Source: Nematostella vectensis (taxonomy: Eukaryota > Cnidaria > Anthozoa > Actiniaria > Edwardsiidae). Taken from it: a DNA stretch of 64,000 bases. The stretch covers positions 4,641,501 through 4,705,500 of the forward strand of contig NC_064043.1 of assembly GCF_932526225.1 (NCBI RefSeq), given 5' to 3'. Positions 34,046-45,900 of this stretch are shown here, one piece after another. How positions within the stretch are numbered: position 1 is the stretch's first letter; each line of letters opens with the position of its first letter. The notes under the pieces were generated by a model. The model was not told the origin of the DNA and ran no database searches. It was given only the letters and a program-made list of their open reading frames with translations. Made by a program: the position numbers and the translations under genes.

Positions 34046-35577
34046 CTTTTTCTTTTGCGTTGTCAATAGTTAAAACCACACCGTACAACTCACAGAAAGA
34101 AAGGTCTAGCTTGCAAGCGAGAATGAAAGATGTGGCTGTGTGCAGCGTGCGTAAAGGGGCCAGTACGCAAGTGATTTGTGTTGTGAAGCTTTCTTTACTG
34201 ATGCATCCAATTGGGGGTAGTCCTCAATTCATATTCAGACACGCGCATGAGATGGTGTTTAATTGTGCCGCAAAAACAAACCTGTACGATGACGTCACAA
34301 TCTTGATCAAATTTCATTGTACAGTAGTACTATACGTGGCAGAAATAAAACTAACAAGAGAGGGAAAAGGATTTATTATATCCACTAGAAACACACTTCC
34401 AATAAGAACCTCTGCTATATTCTAGTGCCACGCTTATTTTAAAATGTTGTTGTTTTTAAAATAAATTTAGTATTAAACTTAATTTGAAGATCAACATTTC
34501 TGCGTTTCAGTTGTAAATAATGCTGACTGTTTCGAAAGCCTGTTTAATTTTCGAGTGTCATTTGCATGCATAAGTGAAGCACACATTGACACTTTCTGAC
34601 AGAAAAGAAAATGTTAAAAGCCCCTTTTAATCCAACTACCTGTTAATAGTTATGTTGGCGGAGATAACATTTAAGACGATTTGGAAGTTGTAGTCTTTTT
34701 CTAAAGTTCCCATGGGTCCAGTAATAATTCAAACTTTGCTGAAGTGAATCCATTTTTCTTCCCTTTTACGCAGAAAATTATTGCCCGATTCATATAGATT
34801 TTAAAGTAAAAGGGACGCTGGCTGTACTCCAAGCTTTTTTTCAGAATGTAGCTTCAGGTATTGACGCCAAGTAAAACAAAAAATGCCATTTTAGAATTTG
34901 ACAATGGGCGGGCATGCAACATGTCTCAAACTCCATTTCTATGAATTTAAGGCTTGCAGCTTTTTTATTGGAAAGTAACTTGATTCGTTATGTTTTCTTC
35001 TTAAATAAGCTTACTTTAAAATATACAAGTTTTGGCACAAAATTTATTCTTTCATTTATTTCAAACGTTACTCGTTCATAGATATATATTTTTGTTCTCA
35101 TGAATTATCAAACTCCATAAATATTTAATAACACAGCTAGTCTCGTTTGAGGTGTGAGCAATTGACTGGCTTTATTATTAACAAATGAAAATGTGATAAA
35201 TATCCCTGACACCATATTTTCTTCTGGAATCATTAATATCATATTTTTCTTTTTTTTTTTTTTTGGGGGGGGGGGGGGTGCATGTGAGGCGCTTTAGTAT
35301 TTTGAGCATATCAAGAAAATTGAGCCCAAAATTGTCGTTTTTGTCAAACGCGGTCACTTCCATATAAGGAAACTAATATATTCCTTATTTGGAAAAAAAC
35401 TGCATGATTCTTGTATTTTTTAAGGTGAGTGTACCCCAGGGGCTTCGTAAACTTTATGATTTGTAACCAGTAAAACAGTTACTGTGACCATCTTTAGTTA
35501 GTTGAGGTCCCTGAAAAGAAAGTTTCCTCGGTACCAGACCCCCAAAACGACAACGGTTTCTTAATATGTATGCGTGG
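34046..35577. other. Upstream region of villin
   Basis: AT-rich sequence containing a T15G13-type tract (about 35248-35278). No exon was recognised. The villin 5' UTR and promoter should lie here. Confidence 0.35.
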
Positions 35578-36220
35578 GTGATAGCGAGAGTGTGTGTGCG
35601 GAGTGCGTGATGGCGAGAGTGTGTGTGCGGAGTGCGTGATGGCGAGAGTGTGTGTGCGGAGTGCGTGATGGCGAGAGTGTGTGTGCGGAGTGAGTGATGG
35701 CGAGAGTGTGTGTGCGGAGTTCGTGATGGCGAGAGTGTGTGTGCGGAGTGTGTGTGCGGAGTGCGTGATGGCGAGAGTGTGTGTGCGGAGTGCGTGATGG
35801 CGAGGGTGTGTGTGCAGAGTGCGTGACGGCGAGAGTGTGTGATGGCGATAGTGTGTGTGCGGAGTGCGTGATGGCGAGAGTGTGTGTGCGTAGTGTGTGT
35901 GCGGAGTGTGTGATGGCGAGAGTGTGTGTGCGGAGTGCGTGATGGCGAGAGTGTGTGTGCGGAGTGCGTGACGGCGAGAGTGTGTGATGGCGATAGTGTG
36001 TGTGCGGAGTGTGTGATGGCGAGAGTGTGTGTGCGGAGTGTGTGATGGCGAGAGTGTGTGTGCGGAGTGCGTGACGGCGAGAGTGTGTGATGGCGATAGT
36101 GTGTGTGCGGAGTGCGTGATGGCGAGAGTGTGTGTGCGTAGTGTGTGTGCGGAGTGTGTGATGGCGAGAGTGTGTGTGCGGAGTGCGTGATGGCGAGAGT
36201 GTGTGTGCGGAGTGCGTGAT
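35578..36220. repeat. GT/GC-rich minisatellite, about 30-base unit
   Basis: The unit is GAGAGTGTGTGTGCGGAGTG plus CGTGATGGC, with about 20 copies and internal longer-period blocks (GTGATGGCGATAGTGTGTG variants). It lies between the 5' ends of the divergent genes villin and TM9SF3. Confidence 0.92.
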
Positions 36221-36395
36221 CAGGGGCGCATCTAGGGGTGGACCGAGCGGGCTAGCCCCGCCCTGCCCCCTATTTTCGTATATTTATCTTATTACAAGTA
36301 ACAGCAAATCTAATAAGGAACAATGAATCCGGCCCCCTCTTTTTTGAAAAACTTTTTTTGGTCTCTCCTTTTTGAAACTCCTGGATAAGCCCCTC
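36221..36395. mobile_element. Probable MITE, AGGGGCGCATCTAGG ends
   Basis: It starts CAGGGGCGCATCTAGG and ends CCTGGATAAGCCCCT, roughly inverted. GC-rich ends surround an AT-rich centre. It abuts the minisatellite on its left. Confidence 0.45.
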
Positions 36396-36974
36396 GTCTG
36401 TGCGTGCAGTTGGGCGAGTGAAAGCGTGTGATGTGTGCGTGTTAAGGCCTTAGCCAGAATCAAAATTTTACCGAGGCAAAGCTAGCCACTGGAGGATAAA
36501 ACCAACAAAAGCAGGTGTTTTATCTCATTCTTTTCAATTGTGAAGCATTAAACATCAAAATTTTACCGATCCAGAATTTCGGGCGCAAAGAAAGTCCCGG
36601 TCTGGTCTAGCTTCGGCCCTGTTGCATCTTTATTAGGCGGCGTGTGTGCTGTTTATGTATTTGGGATCTTTATGTGAAAGCAACAACGGAAATAGGGGAA
36701 AATTTTTACCCTAAGAAAATTCTAAAAGAGATAAACATGTTTTCGTAGAAGCTCTATTCCTGCCATTCGAACGCGAATTTTATCGACTCGTTCTCACCGG
36801 TAAAACCCCAGAGATCTTTGCGCACGTTGCTACTGACGTGGCGTCCAGTCCCAGGCTCCCTCGGTCTCGAGCGGCTGCGAAGAGTCCGCCATCATAGAAA
36901 ATTTGTAAACTTCTGCACAGAATCCGTAAGAATCCGGGGCCATCCTGTATTTCTTCGGAATTCTTTTGCATACT

Positions 36975-39900
36975 ATGATGTCAAGACACTATGTGGGTTT
37001 ATCCTTGCTTTTTATTTTGGCTCTACAAGGATCTATAGCGGACGAGCACGATCATATAGTAAGTGATTCTAACGATACAGTTCATTGATTGGGACAGATT
37101 CAGATTCTTGGAGGTGGATAGAACCAATGTATTTTTCCTTGCCCTAAACAGATCGGAGCCATCTTTGATCAGCCGGTTACCTAAGCATATTCTCTCCAAT
37201 CTTTTCTGCCGAAATGTCCTGTTTCTCGCGAAAAACAAGCCGTTTAAGCCTTTTTAAATTCAGTGTTATTATTTGTTGCTCGAACTTCCCGCATAGCCAA
37301 CTTACGGCTAATCAAACACAGTACACGTCGACAAACTTTCACAGCCCATGTTTCAGTGGAAAGTTGAGCACCGACATAGAGGCCTGAACCCATTGATAAT
37401 AACATATCGGACCAGCTATTCCTTGTCAATGTATTGAAATTGCAGTTGTAAAACATTTATGACAATTTCAAACGATGGGCTTTCCGTTATCTACGTGTCC
37501 ATGGCTCTGTCGAAATGTATTTCATCTTAGAATAAAACCACATAAGTTCTGGGGTAATTTATTATGTTCTTCGATTTTGCTCAAAGCAACATTATTGGGT
37601 GCGTTAAGCAAGGTTTCTTGTGATTCAGATGAACGAATTATTGTGGTTTTGCTTTATTGATCTTTAATCTTGCTATTTATGCATCGGATTTCTAATTCCG
37701 AAGAATCATCACTTGCAGTAAGAACTCTTTGTAAAGTGATATCTTACATATACAATAATTGAAGATTTGCTTAGATTAGGCTGTGTATTTCTGTATTATT
37801 ATTGTTTTGGTTAAGGTACCATAAAGTATGATACACCATTGAAGATCATTGTTCTCTTCTATAATAATGCATAGTTTTTCATAATGGAGTTTAACATCTC
37901 TTATAATTTTTTTCCTATGGATTGTTGTATTTTGCCATTGTTTTTAAACCAATGATAGTATTCACCAAAATGATGTTCAGCTGTGTGAATGCAAACAATT
38001 GTGGAAATATCTATTTTGTAGTGTTCGCATTCAAGTCATTAAAAAAAGCGCAGTGGCTATAAATGCCAGACAGTCGGGAAAGGTCCTCAATGAACTAAAT
38101 GCCCAACAGTTTTCAATTTATTCAAACAACCCAGTAGATTGTCGACCTACTGTGTTCAAATTATTCTATATTTGTTGAGAAAGGGCATTGTTGTCGGTAT
38201 TGAATGTTTTCTGTTGTCTCTGTACACTATAAAATCATAATTTTGGTACCACTTATAAATTTTGTACAGTATGCTGCTAACAATAGTTCTCACCATAAAC
38301 ACCGTTAAAAAAAAACTCATATTCAGAGTCACCTTACATCTTGAAAGGCAACAAACTCCTTCATGAGGGAGCAATCTGACGGCTTATAATTTAGAGCTTC
38401 AATCTCAACATTTGTTCCATGAAGGCAGAGACATTAGAGATATGTATAAAGCAGTCAAATAGCTAGGATTTGTTTAAGGCATGCACAGTCACATATATCA
38501 AATGCCAAAAGTCCATGATTAGGTGACTCCTCAAGAACCAAACTCTACCGCCCCTAGCTACTGCAAAAAAGTAAAAAAAAAAATTCTCTAACTTGTGCTA
38601 TTACCTTTAGTATAAAGATGCAGAAGAAGTTGTATTATGGATGAATACTGTTGGCCCTTACCATAACCGACAAGAGACATATAACTACTACTCCTTGCCG
38701 TTCTGCCGTGGAGAGAAAAGAACTATTAGTCACTACCATGAGACGCTGGGAGAGAACATACAGGGAGTAGAACTGGAGTTTAGTGGACTGGAAATTTCTT
38801 TTAAAGGTACTGCTTATGTGTGTTATATTCCTCCTCGATATGTTTTTCTTGTACTTTTTATATATTAGTAGTTAAACTTTGAATTAATCTTATAGTTAAT
38901 GTTCCGCCAACCAAATATTGCGAGCTTAGCCTGACGCAAGAGAACTATGAGGCCTTGGTATACGCTGTGCGCAACCACTACTGGTATCAGATGTACATTG
39001 ATGATCTCCCACTGTGGGGTGAGTGTTATTGAATTCTACCCACTCCAAAGGAAATCCTTCCATCCCTCTGAAGTAGAGCCTTGATAAACTTGCAAAATAA
39101 ATAATCTGTGTTTTATCAGTTGTCACTTTCTCTGGTGTTTAGTCCAAATAAGAAAAAAGAAGTTTACAGTATGTTTATGTTTAGGGTTGGGATCATGAGT
39201 GCTTGCACTAACTACAACAACAAACATTTTTTTACTAGCAAATAAAACTTATAGAAAACTAAAATATATCCTAGCAAGAAAACAATACACCAAAAACTGG
39301 AATTCAACTCTGCCAAAGTTTCATCTTTAATAAGACTTCTTCAGGGCAAAAATTTGGCAGAGTTAAATTCCAGTTTTTGGTGTATTGTATTCATTCTTCT
39401 GGTTCACAAACACGACTATTTGGGCCTTTTTGTATTTATTCGTTTTGGTTTTCCTGAGGAAACATATATGATGCATTGTTTTTGATTGTATGGATCACTT
39501 TCAGGTATTGTTGGAGAGATTGGTGAGAGTGGAGAAGAGTACAACAACAAACATTTTTTTCCACTAGCAAATAAAACTTATAGAAAACTAAAGCAAATAT
39601 ATCCTAGCAAGGAAACATATATGATGCACAGTTTTTGATTGTATGGATCTCTTTCAGGTATTGTCGGGGATATTGGTGAGACTGGAGAAGAATACTACAT
39701 TTGGACACATAAGAAAATAGAAATAGGTCACAGTGCCACCCAGATTGTGGATGTAAACCTAACCAGCGAATCTAAAGTGAAACTCTCACCTAACGCCAAG
39801 ATTGTGTTCACATATGAGGTACATACAGGGCTTCTGGAATTACGCTGAAAAAAAGTCAAAATTACGCGGGATTCTTTGCTAAATTACACGCTAAATTACA

Positions 39901-42900
39901 CGGAAAATCAATCATTACGCGCTAAACTGTGCGAGATTTTGCAATACATTTTTCTTTAAAAATCAAAATTTTGCGGGATTCTTTACTGGATTACCCGCTA
40001 AATTACAAGGAATATCAACTGTTACGCCCAAACTCCTAGCCACCAGCCAATTAAAAAGGTATTTTATTATTAGTCCTAGGCCTTCTCGGTTAAGCAAAGA
40101 ACACCTAGTCGTTTTATTTGTTTTTGAAATTCACTTCGAAATATTGCACTCTTACTAAGAATATCTCTCCCTTTTTTTACGAGAAATAAAGGTAAGAACC
40201 CTAAAAGAACACATCAGCTGGGTAATTAAATATTTTGTCTTTCAAAATATAGCCAAATTATGCGGGATTACGCGGAAAAAGCCAAATTACGCGCTTCCGC
40301 ACAAGCGCGTAATTCCAGAAGCCCTGTACATAATGATGTTTTCATTCTTTCAAACTATCTATCATACTTAACAGCTTAGCTACTTAGCTATTCTTTTCAA
40401 GCACAGCTTTGATTTTCCCTTCCCTTTGGCTGTCCATAGCTACTCTAGGTCTCTTGCTCATATGTTAAGCCATCATTTCTGCAGCCTTCTTTATTCCAGT
40501 TTGGAACTCGGGAGCTAAAAATATATGGGAAGAATATTGAATGTATTACGTGCATTTTTGTACTCGTCATCATGCACAAACTGAAGTAATTCATGTTTTA
40601 CTGAAGGTACACTGTATCTAACTTGTGCAAAGTGCCATATGCTGCTTCTAATGAAATTTGTGACATTGTAGGGTGTAAATGTGACACAATGTTTGTATAA
40701 CACATCCCTTTTTTCTTTTAGGTTAAGTGGAAGGATTCTGCTGTTCCATTTGAGAAGCGATACGAAAAGTATCTTGATCCCAGCTTTTTCCAACACAGAG
40801 TAAGTGCTGCACCTGTCTTGATTATGATAACATGCAAACTAATGTGAGATAGCTATTAAAGCCATTTAGAGGCAGACTTGATTGACAATACAGTGTATGT
40901 TTGACAAGGTTTTGACCCAATGAATTTGAGTTTTAGAGTAACTGTATTCTGGTGTTTGAATTGTTTAGCTTACTCTACCAAGGATTGACTCTGGTTTGTA
41001 TGTTTTTTAGATCCACTGGTTCTCCATCTTCAACTCGTTCATGATGGTCATCTTCCTGGTCGGCCTGGTCAGCATGATACTCATGAGAACCTTGAGGAAG
41101 GACTATGCCCGCTACAGCAAGGATGACGAATTGGATGACATGGTAAGTTTGGATATCTTAGGTCAATGCATATGTTATTGCAAAGTAGATACTAAGCTTA
41201 GTTTAAATCCTGGATGAAACTCCCTTCAGTATTGATACAGCCAAATTTATGGGTTGTTTGGTCTGCTTGGCATTTGTTGGCTGTTTTTCTTCTAGTGAAG
41301 CCTCCCTTGGTCTATTTTATTTTACTGACTGCCTGGCTTTATCAGTCTACATATTTCAGGACTAGCCCAATGTAGTTGGCTCCAAATAGGTGTTGTATGT
41401 ATGTAATGTTATATGTATGTTTCAGTTTTATAAGTTAGATTGTACCATTGCTTGTCCAAATTCATTATCGGATTTTAAAAAAACATAGGCTACAGGATCC
41501 TCTTACAGCTTACCACAGTCATACTGTCCATCATCAGATGGCTGTAAAAAAACAAGAGGTAAACAAACCTTCCTCAAGGTACACAAGCTGTTGTTTGAAT
41601 ACACTGCTTGGTCAACAACAGGAAGAACAAACGCCAAATAGTACAATAACAGATATTTGGAGATAAAAAATTGACAGGGGTTGTATTCTACTGTATGAAT
41701 GTTTTTCCATCTGATAGCATGTATTTGTATTGTGTAGGAACGTGACCTTGGTGGGTTGTATTCTAGTGTATGAATGTTTTTCCATCTGATAGCATGTATT
41801 TGTATTGTGTAGGAACGTGACCTTGGTGATGAGTATGGCTGGAAGCAGGTTCATGGTGATGTGTTCCGCCCAGCCTCACATCGGTTGCTGTTCTGCAGTC
41901 TTATCGGCACTGGCTACCATCTGGCCTTAGTTGCATGTGTGGTCATACTATTTACAATCATGGGAGATCTGTATACCGGGTGAGAAACTTACTTAGCATG
42001 GCTTGATTTAAACATTCTTGCTAGCTTACCTGAGTTCAAGTGGAAATGACAAATTAAAAATAGATGTAAGGGTTTATTTAACCAGGTAAGGACTGTAAGT
42101 AGCCATTCCCAACAGCATTTGAGGTGACTTTGGTACAGTAAGTGGGATTACTGTAACTAGAACCAAGGCTTTGAATCTGCACAAGTCTTGTTTACAATGT
42201 GATGAAAGTGATTTAACACCCTATTGCAATCACACACCATGAACAAGATAAGTCTAGTCAAGTTTTGGTTTTATTTTCTGATGCTTAGTTTTTTTTTTTA
42301 TTCCTCTTCTTCAGCCGAGGGTCTATTCTCAGTGCCACCATTTTTGTATATGCTGCATGTGCCCCAGCCAATGGCTTCTTTGGTGGTGCTCTCTATTCCA
42401 GACAAGGAGGTACAGTAATTTGTTTGTAATACTTAAAATACTGCCTAGTGGTTTGCAGTTATAGTGTAATTTAGGGAAACATCCATAATAAACTGCAATA
42501 CATGGCCTTAGCATAACTTCTCTTTCACACACAGTGGAAATGTTTTACTTGCCGCATTGTCACCAGTTTTTTTTTTTTTTTTTTTTTTTTTTTGAAGGGC
42601 TTAGCATAACTTCTTTTTCACACACAGTGGAAATGTTTTACTTGCTGAATTGTCACCAGTTTTTTTCTGGAGGGCTGACGCAAACCTCATCCTACAAGAG
42701 ACAAAGGAATCCATTAGAATCCATGCTATTTAACAGGCCATCAACTCTAAATTATCAATCATATCCTTGAAGAAACTTCCAGTAGACACCCTACTCTCAC
42801 CATTTTGAAATATTTTTCATGTTTTCCATTAAAAATCCTCAGAGAATGTTATGTAATAAAACTAGTGACAATAACAAAGTAAACTTGTGAAAATGTGGCT

Positions 42901-45900
42901 TTAAACATCTTTAAACAAATTGGCTCGCAGTGCATTTGAGTTACTTATTACTGAAATTCAGGGAGGGTTTGGTTATGTCAGCATATACTTTATTATATGG
43001 GTACGATAGTACGCGCGCTGTGATTGGCTAATTTATTTTTTCCACCTTCAAACTGCAAAACGAGCAACAGCAATCAGCGGGCCGTCTTTTTCCGTATTCG
43101 GAACGGGACATTTTGTGAGCTTTTTTGTGTTGCTTTGTTCGGTTGCACGAATTTTGCTAAAAAAAGAAGGACAAAAAAACCAAAGCCACCAAAAAAAAAA
43201 AAGAAACAAACAGGTCTTAAAGTTGATAATGTGAGAGGACGAGCACTTTGAGTCGGAGTTTTATCATCCTGAAGAGATTTAAAAGGAGATTTTTGACAAA
43301 AAAAACAAAACAATAAGATCACGAGCCGCCACCGATAGCCAAAAAATACAAAGCTTAAGTTATTTATATCGGATAAACAAACAAATGGATAAATAACAAG
43401 GGGTGTAAAGACCCAAAAAAGTCTCTTTAAGATAAGTACTACCTGTTATTTGTGAATGCAATATTTCCATCAAATCAAAACGCCGCACAAAGCGATTGGC
43501 CTTTTCATTTTAACTTACTTCAGAAGTTTTTCTCTACATACCATGGATTTTTCTAACTAAACAGTTCTATTTATGCCGTGATGCCGTGAAGACTGACAAC
43601 TCAGCTTTCTTTGTTATTGTTTGGATCAACCTCACCTATGATAAAACCTGTAGCTTCCAAGAGTCGTCCAATTACTACCAATTACTTGTTGTTGAATCTT
43701 TTCTCTCATTTACATTTTTTATTTGGCAGCGCGCGAGTGTTTTTTGTTTTTCCGCCTTTTTGAAATCGATCGATAAACTAACCGATATTCGTGCGAAAGC
43801 GAAATTTGATTTGTTTTCTTGTCATTTTTATTTTAAAAAGCCATATAATAAACAACTTACTAACCTCGACCGTTTGGTCATGACCTCACTCTCGGTTAGT
43901 AAGTAGTTAGTAGTGCATGCCCCTTTTGTAACCAGATGCAGCTCTTATTACTGTATTTCAGGGAGGATGTGGATACGTCAGATGGTTGTTGGTGCTGTAC
44001 TTTTCCCAAGTCTTGTCTGTGGCATGGCTTTTCTTATCAACTTCATCGCTATTTACTACCATGCATCTCGAGCCATTCCATTTGGCACTATGGTAAGAAT
44101 CTTGCCTGATACATATCACTCAGTACAGGACATTGTTGGTGAAGCTAGGGCGGTGGTAAAGTTTGAACCACCTTAACTGCAGGTTCTGTCAAAAAAAGAA
44201 AATTGGGTAGCATTGATTACTTGCTTGGATGACATACAGTACAGTACCTGAAATAAATGATAATCAATAAATGAAATAAATGAAAATACTGGTAACCGGC
44301 CTCTGTCTGATACTTGCATTTTATTTTTCAGGTTGCTGTAGCCTGCATCGTCATATTTGTAATTCTCCCCCTTAACCTTGTCGGTACTGTCCTGGGGAGG
44401 AACTTGTCTGGGACCCCAAATGCACCATGCCGTGTCAACACAGTGCCAAGACCAATACCAGAGAAAAAATGGTGAGTTCTCACCCTCAAGACCTTGTATG
44501 TACATAAATGTGTTACATTTTGTCTTACATTTATCTTCTTTTGAACCCATGACATAACAAAGTAGTATTTTATACTAGGCTAATGCTTTATCGTAGGGCT
44601 ACTTTAAGAATAAAACTGACAATTGATGGAATACATTGATCAACTAACAAATTGATTCCCAAAAAGTCATCAACGATTGAAGTCTGATATTGTGTAACAA
44701 TTTCAGGCAATGTACTTTATCCAATGGGATAACATTTTGAGTAGATGTTAATCAGTAATTTAGAATAATTTCTGTCTTGTTTTTGTAGGTTTATGGAGCC
44801 TGCTGTGATCGTTTGCCTTGGCGGGGTGCTGCCGTTTGGCTCCATATTTATTGAGATGTACTTCATCTTCACATCCTTCTGGGCGTACAAGATCTACTAT
44901 GTGTTTGGATTCATGCTTCTTGTCTTCTTCATCCTCATCACTGTCACAATCTGCGTCACTATCGTCTGTACATACTTCTTGCTAAATGCAGAAGACTATA
45001 GATGGTACGTATGTAAACTTGCAATCGACAGACTATAATGATACTTGGTATAACAATGTTTTCAGTATAGTGATCAACATTGTCCTGTCAACTATGAGTA
45101 CTGTACAACATAGGAAATATTCTGCTCTATATGATTTCTTGATAAATAATAAATGATTGAAAGATAAGTCACCATTTTTGCAGCTGGGTTATGACTATGC
45201 AGTTATGCTTCTCCGAATGTGTTTAGGTGATGCTTTCATACGTTTATTCAGAATAATCCACATCAGAGCTGTTGGCTTACACCTCATTTGTCCTTGTAGT
45301 CTTCAGCTCATTGTGTTGTATGTTGAATTGTCCCCAGGCAATGGACATCATTCCTATCGGCTGCTTCCACTGCTGGCTATGTATACATGTACTCGTTCTA
45401 CTATTACTTCTTCAAAACAAAGTAAGTGTAAATTTCTCTTGGCATACCTGAATGAAGTACAACTGGTGTTGATTGGGAAGCCTTTAGCTATTGATTCTAA
45501 GACTTAATTTTTTTTGCAGGATGTATGGATTGTTCCAGACCACTTTCTATTTTGGTTACATGGGTCTTTTTAGTATTGGACTTGGAATTTTATGTGGTAA
45601 GCTGAATGATGCAAGCAATGATTTTTGTTTATAATGCAGTACTTTTCACTCTACTTAGAACAAGTAATATGCCGTTGGTATTGCATATGACTTGAACCTT
45701 AAATGATACTGTAGCAAATAAAGAGACGTACATCTTAAGCGTAGATGTATTGTTGTCCTGAATGAGACCCGATCCTTAACTCAAAGCCGTAGCCAGCCGC
45801 AGTCCACGTAAGATTTGGGGGGAGGGGGAACAACAAAGAAACATTAAGAAAATATTGGGGGGGCACAGCCACGCCCCATATGGTCATTTTCTTATAAATT

